A DNA stretch of 21,819 nucleotides from a virus, in IMG/VR virus record IMGVR_UViG_3300025286_000164, positions 1 to 21,819 of that record. The stretch is one strand, 5' to 3'. Shown here piece by piece: positions 1 through 5,126 of the stretch. The notes under the pieces are model-generated. The model searched no databases. It was not told where the DNA came from and worked only from the letters and a program-made list of their open reading frames with translations. Within the stretch, counting starts at the first letter, position 1, and the number at the start of each line of letters is the position of its first letter. The position numbers and the translations under genes were made by a program.

Positions 1-57
1 GTAATTGGTTACTAACTCTTGCAGCTCTTCAATTGTTTTTATTGAGCGAGGGGGCAT
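1..57 (-). CDS. 5' end of a gene running off the window, possibly terminase small subunit
   Basis: Only the first 19 codons are present (MPPRSIKTIEELQELVTNY), starting at ATG 57..55. AAGGA lies about 9 nt upstream, a good ribosome binding site. The basic N-terminus followed by a helix and the position (after NinB/NinG and early small genes, before the expected structural genes) suggest a small terminase subunit. That is inference from gene order; 19 residues cannot prove it. A TATAAT-like box lies about 35 nt upstream. Confidence 0.4.
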   Translation of the reverse strand, partial: MPPRSIKTIEELQELVTNY

Positions 58-90
58 TATTAGTAGTCCTTATGGTTATTGCTAGTAGGT

Positions 91-96
91 ATTATA
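91..96 (-). promoter_or_regulatory. possible -10 box (TATAAT) for the leftmost gene
   Basis: A perfect TATAAT reads leftward about 35 nt before the ATG at 57. The sequence 17 nt further upstream (TTTATG-like) is a poor -35 box. Useful only as a candidate start for a separate transcript of the possible terminase gene. Confidence 0.3.
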
Positions 97-102
97 CAGC
101 AT

Positions 103-192
103 TTAACTAAATACATAAAAGAACATAGAGCAGGCTAGAGCGCTCCACCACACTATCAACCCGATTACTATACAAGCAATAATCATTCTCAT
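103..192 (-). CDS. 29-residue single-span membrane peptide
   Basis: The frame starts at ATG 192..190 in a TAATGA overlap with the stop of the preceding peptide and ends at TAA 103. The protein is one hydrophobic stretch from about residue 3 to 27, including IIACIVIGLIVWW, with Arg2 as the only charged residue. Such peptides are common near phage lysis or packaging genes, but no family is recognised. The tight translational coupling to its upstream partner is the main support for a real gene. Confidence 0.45.
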   Translation of the reverse strand: MRMIIACIVIGLIVWWSALACSMFFYVFS

Positions 193-335
193 TACGTCAA
201 CCATGTAAATAAAAGTGCATAAACAGCAACTTCAAACATAAATAGAAGTATGTTTTGCGTGTTTACCAGTGTTGATACTGGTGTCTTTGGCTCTACAACC
301 CCACTACCTATTAAAAAAAATATAAAAGCTATCAT
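192..335 (-). CDS. 47-residue two-span membrane peptide
   Basis: The frame runs from ATG 335 to TAA 192. It shows two hydrophobic segments: residues 2-14 (IAFIFFLIGSGVV) and about 29-46 (ILLFMFEVAVYALLFTW), joined by a polar loop rich in Pro, Thr and Asn. Coupled by TAATGA to the 29-residue peptide downstream. The ribosome binding site is weak. The pair could be a small holin-like or membrane-stress peptide set, but nothing in the sequence proves that. Function unknown. Confidence 0.45.
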   Translation of the reverse strand: MIAFIFFLIGSGVVEPKTPVSTLVNTQNILLFMFEVAVYALLFTWLT

Positions 336-404
336 ATATATATCATCACTTTTTTTAAGTGTTTATCTAAAAAATACTGTCATAATACTTTCTCTCTATG
401 TGGG

Positions 405-737
405 CTAAACCACTAAACTTAACTTATTCCTAATATCTAGCGATGCATCAACCGCGCCAGCTCCTAGGCTATCCATGCTGACTGGTTTGTCAGTGCCGTA
501 TTCAGTCATAGACATTGTGAAGTCTTTTGCTCTCATAGTAATATCTTGAATAAACTTCTCAAGCGCAAAAAGACCACCATCAACCACCACACACCCAGCC
601 AACTCACCAATAACATTGGGATACGAATCTAGCGTTAATGTATTCTTTACAGGATCTATAGCGACTAACATTTCAACGCCAAAATGATTATCTATATAAT
701 AAATTTGTGTATCTAAAAACTCTTCATAATCTTTCAT
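405..737 (-). CDS. hypothetical protein, 110 aa
   Basis: Starts at ATG 737 with GGGAG about 8 nt upstream. The predicted protein is soluble and mixed alpha/beta, with no signal peptide, membrane span or motif I recognise. It is the first gene beyond the attC-like array: an attC-like site (812..871) and a terminator-like hairpin (about 755-802) lie just upstream, so its expression may be separated from that of the cassette genes. About 70 nt with no evident gene separate it from the small membrane peptides. Confidence 0.7.
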   Translation of the reverse strand: MKDYEEFLDTQIYYIDNHFGVEMLVAIDPVKNTLTLDSYPNVIGELAGCVVVDGGLFALEKFIQDITMRAKDFTMSMTEYGTDKPVSMDSLGAGAVDASLDIRNKLSLVV

Positions 738-750
738 TTCTTTCTCCCAA

Positions 751-803
751 TTAAAAAAGCACCCAAACCGTAAAGCGATTAGCCGTGGTTTTTGGTTGGG
801 TGC
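751..803 (-). terminator. leftward hairpin plus T-run between attC-like array and the 110-aa gene
   Basis: On the minus strand AGCACCCAA pairs with TTGGGTGCT across a loop of about 29 nt, and TTTTTTAATT follows directly. This is the order expected for an intrinsic terminator reading leftward, although the loop is large. It would reduce read-through from the cassette genes into the gene at 405-737, and the T-run sits just upstream of that gene's ribosome binding site. Confidence 0.5.
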
Positions 804-811
804 TGTAAATT

Positions 812-871
812 TTATAACACATGCCTTGAACGGGTCTGCGCTTTGCTTGCCCGTTAAGAGCGATGTTAGCT
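812..871 (+). repeat. attC-like site 1
   Basis: Plus-strand parse: TTATAAC box, 6-nt spacer, CTT, unpaired G, AACGGG arm, loop, CCCGTT arm, AAG, 6-nt spacer, GTTAGCT box. The right box supplies the TAA stop (866-868, minus strand) of the 71-aa gene. The strand given is the attC polarity deduced from the unpaired base in the left arm, as in the aadA1 attC; it is opposite to gene direction. Confidence 0.75.
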
Positions 872-1081
872 GTCACTATCTGCACATATCTCAGCAAATT
901 CTGGTATAGGTGTCATTTCAAAGCTTTGGTCGGGTTGCGGCTTGTCTGCAAGCATATCGCCAAATGATATTTCAAAGCCCTTGAATAATGGTCTTTGGCT
1001 GCTGTCCTGCATTGCTGCGTACTCAATTAAATCACTGCCAAGCTTTGTTGCCTGCTCTAATGTTAAATATAATTTTTTCAT
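866..1081 (-). CDS. hypothetical protein, 71 aa, cassette gene
   Basis: The longest frame begins at 1138, but its first 19 codons lie mostly inside attC-like site 2. ATG 1081 (MKKLYLTLEQA) has GGAGG about 8 nt upstream and lies just past that site's end box, so it is chosen as start. The protein is acidic towards its C-terminus, with no recognised domain. It is flanked exactly by attC-like sites 2 (upstream) and 1 (downstream), and its stop codon belongs to site 1. It therefore has the layout of a one-gene mobile cassette. Confidence 0.65.
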   Translation of the reverse strand: MKKLYLTLEQATKLGSDLIEYAAMQDSSQRPLFKGFEISFGDMLADKPQPDQSFEMTPIPEFAEICADSDS

Positions 1082-1096
1082 TGTCTTAGCCTCCAC

Positions 1097-1153
1097 AGCT
1101 AACAAATAAATGTTTCGGACTGCTTTCAGCATCCGCAAATTAAGGGGTTATGC
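1097..1153 (+). repeat. attC-like site 2
   Basis: Plus-strand parse: AGCTAAC box, 5-nt spacer, AAT, unpaired G, TTTCGGA arm, central hairpin (CTGC/GCAG type), TCCGCAA arm, ATT, 5-nt spacer, GTTATGC box. The right box carries the TAA stop of the 61-aa zinc protein at 1148-1333. Both spacers are 5 nt. Confidence 0.75.
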
Positions 1154-1333
1154 TTGACACCCGTGAGGGTTATACACTTTTGCTAAACTATCCGTGCATG
1201 GTTCGCAAACATACACAAAATCACCCTCATTATCTGAATACAGATCTTGCATATCCTCTTTTACGCAATTGTCGTGGCAGTGGTAACACTCATGTATTGA
1301 GGCATCTTTGCAGATTGCATTTATATTGCTCAT
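1148..1333 (-). CDS. small zinc-binding-type protein, 61 aa
   Basis: Starts at ATG 1333 in an ATGA overlap with the preceding gene. The protein contains CYHCHDNC near residues 16-23 and CEPC near residues 43-46, a spacing consistent with a small treble-clef or zinc-ribbon fold. No specific family is recognised. It ends in Ala-stop (GCA-TAA), where the codon pair is part of the GTTATGC box of attC-like site 2. With the 65-aa gene upstream it forms a two-gene cassette between sites 3 and 2. Confidence 0.65.
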   Translation of the reverse strand: MSNINAICKDASIHECYHCHDNCVKEDMQDLYSDNEGDFVYVCEPCTDSLAKVYNPHGCQA

Positions 1334-1527
1334 AAAATTTCACTCCTGTCGCAGTATTCAACAACAAACATAACATCAGGGTTTTCAGCCTCTTGCGTGG
1401 CCAAATCACCTCGCAATAATTCTGCATCTTTTGGGGCTTTAAAAAATCGTATGTTGTCATAAGTTTTGTTTTTAAAGTCTATTTTACAAACGCTATAAAC
1501 CATAAATGTCTTATATGGGTAACTCAT
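1330..1527 (-). CDS. hypothetical protein, 65 aa, cassette gene
   Basis: A longer frame opens at 1608, but residues 1-27 of it are encoded inside attC-like site 3. ATG 1527 (MSYPYKTFMVYSVC) has GGAGTT about 7 nt upstream and is preferred. The protein looks like a small beta-rich soluble domain and is not recognised. Its stop overlaps the start of the zinc protein by ATGA, so the two are translationally coupled. Confidence 0.6.
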   Translation of the reverse strand: MSYPYKTFMVYSVCKIDFKNKTYDNIRFFKAPKDAELLRGDLATQEAENPDVMFVVEYCDRSEIL

Positions 1528-1540
1528 ATCTATAACTCCA

Positions 1541-1594
1541 GCATAACAATTAAAAGCAGTCGGATTGTTCCAACCGCTGTTTACGTGGTTATTT
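1541..1594 (+). repeat. attC-like site 3
   Basis: Plus-strand parse: GCATAAC box, 5-nt spacer, AAA, unpaired G, CAGTCGG arm, 10-nt loop, CCGCTG arm (one extra unpaired T opposite), TTT, 5-nt spacer, GTTATTT box. The right box holds the TAA stop of the 66-aa gene. The site overlaps the longest-ORF prediction of the next gene, which argues for that gene's internal start at 1527. Confidence 0.75.
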
Positions 1595-1789
1595 GTAATA
1601 CCACTCATTATGTTTCCACACTGTAATAATCATTCTGTTTCTGTGGTCTTCAAAAGTCCTAAATGTTGCTGTTTCAGCATCATAAACTGTATTGCCTGCA
1701 TAACCATCCTCACCACTAATACGACTTACGCAAACGGACTTATCTTCTGGCCGTTCTCTATATATACTTTTCCATTCTTTGTGCTCCAT
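1589..1789 (-). CDS. hypothetical protein, 66 aa, cassette gene
   Basis: Starts at ATG 1789 with GGGAGGAG about 6 nt upstream. That leader is shared almost exactly with the genes at 2054-2251 and 2323-2547. The protein is charged, rich in Trp and Arg, with no recognised domain. It lies precisely between attC-like sites 4 and 3, and its TAA stop is in the GTTATTT box of site 3. Confidence 0.65.
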   Translation of the reverse strand: MEHKEWKSIYRERPEDKSVCVSRISGEDGYAGNTVYDAETATFRTFEDHRNRMIITVWKHNEWYYK

Positions 1790-1794
1790 AACTC

Positions 1795-1824
1795 CTCCCG
1801 TAACTCACACATAACAACCAGTTG
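1795..1824. repeat. 30-nt exact direct repeat, copy 1 (leader plus attC end)
   Basis: These 30 nt are identical to 2553..2582 and nearly identical to 2257..2279. On the minus strand they contain the attC-like end box GTTATGTGTG followed by the ACGGGAG ribosome binding region of the next gene. Shared sequence continues beyond the recombination box into the 5' leader. Confidence 0.85.
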
Positions 1825-1856
1825 CAGCGGATACCCGCTGAACAATCTGGTTATGT
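1809..1856 (+). repeat. attC-like site 4 (best-formed example)
   Basis: Plus-strand parse: ACATAAC box, 5-nt spacer AACCA, GTT, unpaired G, CAGCGG arm, 4-nt loop, CCGCTG arm, AAC, 6-nt spacer, GTTATGT box. End boxes are exactly complementary, and the 5/6-nt spacers plus one unpaired base match the known aadA1 attC layout. It supplies the stop of the 49-aa zinc protein. At 48 nt it is one of the two shortest intact sites. Confidence 0.85.
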
Positions 1857-2000
1857 GTCTTTAGCGTATTTATAAACGCCTACTAAATAATCCTTACATC
1901 TTTGGCAAATATGGTAAGCCTTTTCTGTCCACTTACCGTCTGTTTGCCTTAAATGCACTCTTGCTTCTGTCTTAACGTGTCTCATGCAGTAATCACACAT
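1851..2000 (-). CDS. small CxxC/CxxC zinc-ribbon-type protein, 49 aa
   Basis: Translating the minus strand between two attC-like sites gives a 49-residue protein starting MCDYC, with a second pair ICQRC at residues 31-35. It has two CxxC knuckles about 25 residues apart, as in zinc ribbons. The ATG (2000..1998) lies inside the end box of site 5, and the TAA stop lies in the end box of site 4, so both ends of the gene are made by the elements. No clear ribosome binding site is visible. Function unknown. Confidence 0.55.
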   Translation of the reverse strand: MCDYCMRHVKTEARVHLRQTDGKWTEKAYHICQRCKDYLVGVYKYAKDT

Positions 2001-2059
2001 AAAAATTCAATGCAGCGGATTCGTCGCTGCGCTCCTCTCAGCTGATTTCTGGGTTATGT
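1997..2059 (+). repeat. attC-like site 5
   Basis: Plus-strand parse: ACATAAA box (one change from TAAC), 5-nt spacer, AAT, unpaired G, CAGC arm, long central hairpin with its own GCAGCG/CGCTGC pairing, GCTG arm, ATT, 5-nt spacer, GTTATGT box. The right box supplies the stop of the 65-aa gene; the left box contains the ATG of the 49-aa gene. Confidence 0.7.
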
Positions 2060-2251
2060 GTCTTTCAGTGCGTCCGTTGCTTGCTGCATTTTGCAGTCAC
2101 TCAATTTACCACCATCAAAATTAATACAGTCATTAAGCAGGTCATTTAATGCGTACTTAAGCATCTCTATTCTGGTTGCCGCTTCAGCACTTGGCCTATA
2201 TGTTCCACTACTGTTATCACGTAACCACTTGCACAAATCTTTATCTTTCAT
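2054..2251 (-). CDS. hypothetical protein, 65 aa, cassette gene
   Basis: Starts at ATG 2251 after the shared GGGAGGAG leader. It begins MKDKDLCKWLRDNSSGTYRP, followed by a predicted helical segment (AATRIEMLKYALNDLLNDC). It resembles the short helical proteins found in many phage early regions but matches no family I can name. It ends DALKDT-stop, the Thr-stop codons being part of site 5. The 49-aa neighbour also ends KDT, through the same box. Confidence 0.65.
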   Translation of the reverse strand: MKDKDLCKWLRDNSSGTYRPSAEAATRIEMLKYALNDLLNDCINFDGGKLSDCKMQQATDALKDT

Positions 2252-2270
2252 TACTCCTCCCGTAATTCAC

Positions 2271-2321
2271 ACATAACAAGGCCATTAAAACGGACTAAAG
2301 CCGCTTATAACTGGGTTATGT
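2271..2321 (+). repeat. attC-like site 6
   Basis: ACATAAC and GTTATGT boxes are exactly complementary and flank an imperfect stem (AAAACGG against CCGCTTAT) with a 7-nt loop. The stem is less regular than in the other sites, and the position of the unpaired base is uncertain. The stop of the gene at 2323-2547 (TGA) lies just outside the box. The flanking sequence towards the 65-aa gene is shared with sites 4 and 7. Confidence 0.65.
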
Positions 2322-2322
2322 G

Positions 2323-2547
2323 TCAATATTGCTCTACATCAATAATCAAGCACATCTCTTTATCTTCAAGCTTTCCCTTATCCACAAAATCAGTTTCAAA
2401 GTTATCAGCATCAATATAGGCTCTCACGCCTTCCCATGTGGCCATCACTGGCATATTATCTGGGTACTTTTCAAGCTCGTTTTTAAGCTCTGAAACAGTT
2501 AATGTTTCCCCCGCTTCATGGCCTAACTCAAATCTAAATGTTTTCAT
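2323..2547 (-). CDS. conserved-looking small phage protein, 74 aa
   Basis: Starts at ATG 2547 after a GGGAG leader. The segment LKNELEKYPDNMPVMATWEGV is of a type seen in short phage proteins of unknown function, where a helix is followed by a PD(N/D)MPV strand. The remainder is acidic and ends in a beta-strand (MCLIIDVEQY). No catalytic motif is visible. It lies between attC-like site 6 and the half-site 7. Confidence 0.65.
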   Translation of the reverse strand: MKTFRFELGHEAGETLTVSELKNELEKYPDNMPVMATWEGVRAYIDADNFETDFVDKGKLEDKEMCLIIDVEQY

Positions 2548-2552
2548 AGCAT

Positions 2553-2582
2553 CTCCCGTAACTCACACATAACAACCAGTTG
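2553..2582. repeat. 30-nt exact direct repeat, copy 2
   Basis: Identical to 1795..1824. It precedes the 74-aa gene on the minus strand. A shorter third copy with one mismatch lies at 2257..2279 before the 65-aa gene. Three neighbouring cassettes therefore have the same translation leader. Confidence 0.85.
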
Positions 2583-2610
2583 GTGGGCTTTAACTCCCAC
2601 CGTACACACC
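2567..2610 (+). repeat. attC-like site 7, truncated half-site
   Basis: The left half is canonical: ACATAAC, AACCA spacer, GTT, unpaired G, GTGGG arm, 8-nt loop, CCCAC. The right AAC, spacer and GTTRRRY box are missing; unrelated sequence follows up to about 2,700, where a weak GTTATCA occurs beside the lipoprotein stop. It shares an exact 30-nt stretch with site 4 (see the direct repeat entries). It looks like a site that lost one end. Confidence 0.6.
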
Positions 2611-2702
2611 CCACAAGCCCATTACACACTTTACTCGCCTACCTGTTGCATAGGGTAATAAATCAATTAGATTAGGGCTGTAGTGGTTTCCGGCTATGGT
2701 TA

Positions 2703-2888
2703 TCATTTGCAAGCCTTTACAGTGCCATCTTGGTTATAAGCAACTGTTGCACCGCTAGTAAACTGCAAATATAAAACGCCATCATGGCAAGTTTTTGATG
2801 CGCCACCTGTTACCTTGGCGCTAAATCTATCCCAAGCACCGCAACCACTAAGCACTACACACATAAAAATCACTGATAAATATTTCAC
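2703..2888 (-). CDS. small outer-membrane-type lipoprotein, 61 aa
   Basis: Starts at GTG 2888, with AAGGAG about 7 nt upstream, overlapping the stop of the zinc protein (GTGA). The first 16 residues form a lipoprotein signal: Lys2, hydrophobic core SVIFMCVV, lipobox LSGC with Cys16. The mature part is about 46 residues with two further cysteines (CHDG and C-terminal ACK) that could form a disulfide, and a short beta-rich domain (GVLYLQFTSGATVAYNQDGTV) typical of small periplasmic lipoproteins. Phage lipoproteins of this size often act in superinfection exclusion or as Rz1-like spanins. The low proline content and the early-gene location argue against Rz1. The exact role is unknown. Confidence 0.7.
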   Translation of the reverse strand: MKYLSVIFMCVVLSGCGAWDRFSAKVTGGASKTCHDGVLYLQFTSGATVAYNQDGTVKACK

Positions 2889-3037
2889 TTCTCTACTCCT
2901 TTAAGCTTTTCTGCTTGTTTTACGTTACGGTAATTCTTTTGCTTACACGCCTTAGAACAAAACTTTTGCCATTCTTTGACTGGCTCAAATTTCTTTCTAC
3001 AACCCTTTAAGCTACATTTTGTCTTTTCATTTTTCAT
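2885..3037 (-). CDS. small zinc-finger protein, 50 aa
   Basis: Translated from ATG 3037 to TGA 2885. Cysteines are at 8 and 13 (CSLKGC) and 27 and 31 (FCSKAC), followed by a basic helix (KQKNYRNVKQAEKLK). This C-x4-C...C-x3-C layout with the FCS-AC signature is typical of short phage or bacterial zinc fingers that bind nucleic acid or fold a small adaptor. It is directly downstream of NinG and overlaps the lipoprotein start. No named family is claimed. Confidence 0.65.
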   Translation of the reverse strand: MKNEKTKCSLKGCRKKFEPVKEWQKFCSKACKQKNYRNVKQAEKLKGVEK

Positions 3038-3046
3038 GCTGTAAGC

Positions 3047-3072
3047 GTAACAAAGGGTTATGCATAACGCAA
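3047..3072 (+). repeat. attC-like site 8, stemless remnant
   Basis: GCGTAAC, a 5-nt spacer, then GTTATGC: both end boxes of an attC-like site are present, but the whole stem-loop between them is missing. A second GCATAAC overlaps the right box, forming a TTATGCATAA palindrome. It lies between the small zinc protein and NinG, exactly where an intact site would be expected, so it is read as a deletion product. Confidence 0.45.
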
Positions 3073-3086
3073 CAAATACTTTAGCT

Positions 3087-3668
3087 TTATTTATCGCCCC
3101 GAATCTTTTCTAGTACGCGCTTTTTCTTTCTGAATATTTTCTTTATTCGCTCATAGTAATATTTAGAAAAGTCTCGTTTATGTGTTTTCCAGTATTTAGC
3201 ATCGGCTTCAAATTGCTCAAACCTTTCAACGCCTAGCCTTTCCTTAAGATTATCTCGATAGTCGTGAATATAATCCTCCTGATGCTTATTGCTTGCCTTG
3301 GTTGCCTTGTGTACGTTTCTAAGGTCAAACCTCATAGCGTTATTAGCAGCTCTTGAGATAAAGTGGGCTGCATCACTGTCATTGCCATTCCAGTCAACAG
3401 GAGCGCCTGTATTGATACATGGCTTATCTTTATCCCTGTACCTTACATATTCATTAAAAGCTTTCTGAGCGTCTGCTTGAAGGGTATTCTTTGGCCTATC
3501 CTGCTTATTCCTAGCTTTTATTTCTTTGGTCTTGTTGTCGTAAGCCTTTTTCTTACCATAGCTATAAGCGCAATCCATTGAACACATATTACCTACAGGG
3601 AGCTTTATCATTTGCTCTCTAGGGAATCTATCTTTGCAGTTTGTACACTTAAGCGTTGCTGTTGGCAT
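3087..3668 (-). CDS. ninG: NinG / Rap-type recombination protein
   Basis: The 193-aa product matches the layout of lambda NinG (Rap), a structure-specific nuclease acting on recombination intermediates. It has an N-terminal zinc motif (CTNCKDRFP near residues 9-17, then CSMDC), a basic linker, and a C-terminal domain with HFISRAANNAMRFDLRNVHKATKASN, the HNH-like signature of the family. The length is close to lambda NinG. A GTG two codons upstream opens the longest frame, but ATG 3668 has GAGAGG at better spacing. It lies downstream of NinB, as in lambda, but here is flanked by attC-like site 9 and the remnant site 8. Confidence 0.85.
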   Translation of the reverse strand: MPTATLKCTNCKDRFPREQMIKLPVGNMCSMDCAYSYGKKKAYDNKTKEIKARNKQDRPKNTLQADAQKAFNEYVRYRDKDKPCINTGAPVDWNGNDSDAAHFISRAANNAMRFDLRNVHKATKASNKHQEDYIHDYRDNLKERLGVERFEQFEADAKYWKTHKRDFSKYYYERIKKIFRKKKRVLEKIRGDK

Positions 3669-3679
3669 CACTCACCTCT

Positions 3680-3732
3680 CTATAACCCTTACATGATACG
3701 GTCGCTTTGCGCCGCATATGTTTTTGTTATGC
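3680..3732 (+). repeat. attC-like site 9
   Basis: Plus-strand parse: CTATAAC box, 5-nt spacer, CAT, unpaired G, ATACGG arm, 10-nt central hairpin, CCGCAT arm, ATG, 5-nt spacer of T, GTTATGC box. The right box supplies the Ala-stop (GCA-TAA) of the 72-aa gene upstream of NinG. Confidence 0.8.
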
Positions 3733-3945
3733 GTCATAGCTGTTGTATTTTTCAATAGCTATCAGTGGATCTTGGTAACTGTTGCTTGTCTCGCTTTGTC
3801 CGTCATAATAGCGAACTCTATATCTAAGCTGTGCAGGGTTGAATTTTAGGTCTTTAGCTTTGTGCGTTTTTGCAGTACAGCTACTTGCTAAAACTATTTC
3901 TTGTTCCATTGCTGGCATAATTTCTTCAATGGTTACGGTGTGCAT
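3727..3945 (-). CDS. hypothetical protein, 72 aa, cassette gene
   Basis: The longest frame starts at 3978 with an ATG inside attC-like site 10. ATG 3945 (MHTVTIEEIMPAMEQ) has AGAGG about 8 nt upstream and clears the element, so it is preferred. The C-terminal half, with LRYRVRYYDGQSETSNSYQDPLIAIEKYNSYDA, looks like a small beta-sheet domain; no family is recognised. It is bounded by sites 10 and 9, and its last codon and stop are in the box of site 9. Confidence 0.65.
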   Translation of the reverse strand: MHTVTIEEIMPAMEQEIVLASSCTAKTHKAKDLKFNPAQLRYRVRYYDGQSETSNSYQDPLIAIEKYNSYDA

Positions 3946-3969
3946 TTTAATATCCTCTATCGTTTCAAC

Positions 3970-4055
3970 GCATAACAAGGCGCTGCACTGGATTCGTCAT
4001 ATCATTTTTCGTTTCACTCATCATTCATTCCTCACTCGTGAGCTTGGGGTTATCT
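3970..4055 (+). repeat. attC-like site 10 (long form)
   Basis: Plus-strand parse: GCATAAC box, 5-nt spacer AAGGC, GCT, unpaired G, CAC, a long central region of about 45 nt, GTG, AGC, 5-nt spacer, GTTATCT box. The central region contains a CTCACTCGTGAG palindrome. At 86 nt it is the longest site here; variable central length is normal for attC sites. Confidence 0.75.
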
Positions 4056-4083
4056 CTCACTATCTAGCATCTCACTATGTCTA

Positions 4084-4560
4084 TCAATCAAGCGCAAAGC
4101 GTAGTTCATCAGGAACCGTTAAACCCCATCCTTCACTTATTGCTAAATTCTGATAACTATCTAAGAATTCTTTATTCTGTTTAACCGTAAAGCTATTAGT
4201 TGTTATACCTGCAACAAAGGATTTCATACATTGCTGGTACTCCATTTGCATCCCTTGGGTTTTCAGGTTGCGGATAACATCAATGGTATCTGATGAATAA
4301 ACACCGTTAACTTGTATTCTGTCGCGGTAGAAAATAGGTACAGCTAGCTTAAGCATTATTCGATTTCTTATCTGGTCGTGCGTGTGTCCTGTCTGCTTTG
4401 CTACCTCACCATGCCACATATGACCTAATCGCCTTTGAGCTTGGCTTCTATCCTGTTTAACCTCTTGCACTATAATTTCTGTCTTTGAGTCCATATCGGC
4501 CTCTAGGATGTATTTAATAGCGTTACCGCGCACAGTTTCATTGGCTAATAGATAATGCAT
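4084..4560 (-). CDS. ninB: NinB-like recombination protein
   Basis: The 158-aa product has the NinB signature in its middle: a Gln/Arg-rich helix followed by HMWHGEVAKQTGHTHDQI and the KLAVPIF strand. NinB (lambda Orf) is a single-strand-DNA-binding mediator that supplies RecFOR-like function in phage Red recombination. The start at ATG 4560 has GAGGG about 9 nt upstream. The length is near the usual 145-160 aa. It lies between DnaB and NinG, as in lambdoid phages, and would cooperate with the YqaJ nuclease and SSB on the other arm. Confidence 0.85.
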   Translation of the reverse strand: MHYLLANETVRGNAIKYILEADMDSKTEIIVQEVKQDRSQAQRRLGHMWHGEVAKQTGHTHDQIRNRIMLKLAVPIFYRDRIQVNGVYSSDTIDVIRNLKTQGMQMEYQQCMKSFVAGITTNSFTVKQNKEFLDSYQNLAISEGWGLTVPDELRFALD

Positions 4561-4589
4561 TTGCTATTACCCTCTATTCTTATTCATGC

Positions 4590-4874
4590 CTATACTCCCT
4601 GCTCTAAATCTTTGATTCTGTTAAGTAAAACATTAACCTTAATCTTTAGGTCAATATTCTCTCTCTCGGCTAAATAAGATTTAGTAGCCTTTCTGCAAAG
4701 GTCTTGATATTCAAATAAATCAATAATCTCCTTAGCTAAAAAAATATCATTAAAGTTTGAATGTATGCCTCCTTTTTCAGGGATAAGCGATATAAGCATT
4801 TCACCATTTGCGGAGTTTTCTTGCCGCCACCCTAATACACCACAACTTCTCAATAGAGAATTAATATCCCTCAT
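4590..4874 (-). CDS. hypothetical protein, 94 aa
   Basis: Starts at ATG 4874 with GGGAGGT about 6 nt upstream, two bases after the stop of the 29-residue ORF. The C-terminal half is helical and probably coiled-coil (LAERENIDLKIKVNVLLNRIKDLEQ). The N-terminal half has a short beta segment (NGEMLISLIPEKGG). Not recognised. It sits in the leftward replication operon between DnaB and NinB. Confidence 0.65.
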   Translation of the reverse strand: MRDINSLLRSCGVLGWRQENSANGEMLISLIPEKGGIHSNFNDIFLAKEIIDLFEYQDLCRKATKSYLAERENIDLKIKVNVLLNRIKDLEQGV

Positions 4875-4875
4875 A

Positions 4876-4965
4876 TCAACCTCCCTTACGCACTAATAAC
4901 CACTCAGCAACAAGCTTGTTTATCTCGAAATCGCTTAACTTGGTATAATCGGTTTTTTCTTGCAT
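4876..4965 (-). CDS. 29-residue ORF resembling the N-terminus of a phage DUF2591-type protein
   Basis: ATG 4965 to TGA 4876 with GGAG about 6 nt upstream. The peptide reads MQEKTDYTKLSDFEINKLVA and continues to EWLLVRKGG. The D-Y-x-KLSDFEIN-x-x-VAE pattern is what I recall from the start of phage proteins of the DUF2591 group, which are normally much longer. This is therefore either a truncated gene or a stand-alone mini-protein. The ribosome binding site and the tight coupling to the next gene favour translation. Confidence 0.5.
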   Translation of the reverse strand: MQEKTDYTKLSDFEINKLVAEWLLVRKGG

Positions 4966-4984
4966 AAGATTCTCCAAAACATTA

Positions 4985-5019
4985 TCCAAACTTAAAGTAA
5001 AGCGCAGTGGTCGTTTGGA
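4985..5019. repeat. 7-bp inverted repeat in the 4,966-5,126 gap
   Basis: TCCAAAC (4985-4991) and GTTTGGA (5013-5019) form a 7-bp stem around a 21-nt loop, about 20 nt upstream of the 29-residue ORF. No T-run follows, so it is not a clear terminator. The rest of the 160-nt gap holds no gene I can support. Confidence 0.35.
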
Positions 5020-5126
5020 AACCGGATTAAGTAATTACTCAAAATCTTTTACTGCACCCATTTATATTAACACCCTATAGATATTATTCAAGGGGTTATC
5101 TCTCTACCCTCTAATAGTCGTTAAAA

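Noticed and set aside
1138-1608. Longer N-termini for the cassette genes (starts at 1138 and 1608; likewise 3978 and 8850).
   Set aside because: In each case the added codons are encoded inside an attC-like element, and a downstream ATG has a good ribosome binding site.
812-4055. Interpretation of the palindromes as ordinary rho-independent terminators or REP elements.
   Set aside because: None has a T-run directly after the stem, the end boxes and spacers are fixed while the centres vary, and the unpaired base recurs in the same arm, which neither class explains.
5064-5100. TATTAAC...GTTATCT pair with short complementary stretches upstream of the 29-residue ORF.
   Set aside because: The end boxes fit loosely, but the inner stem and unpaired base do not; too weak to count as an attC-like site.
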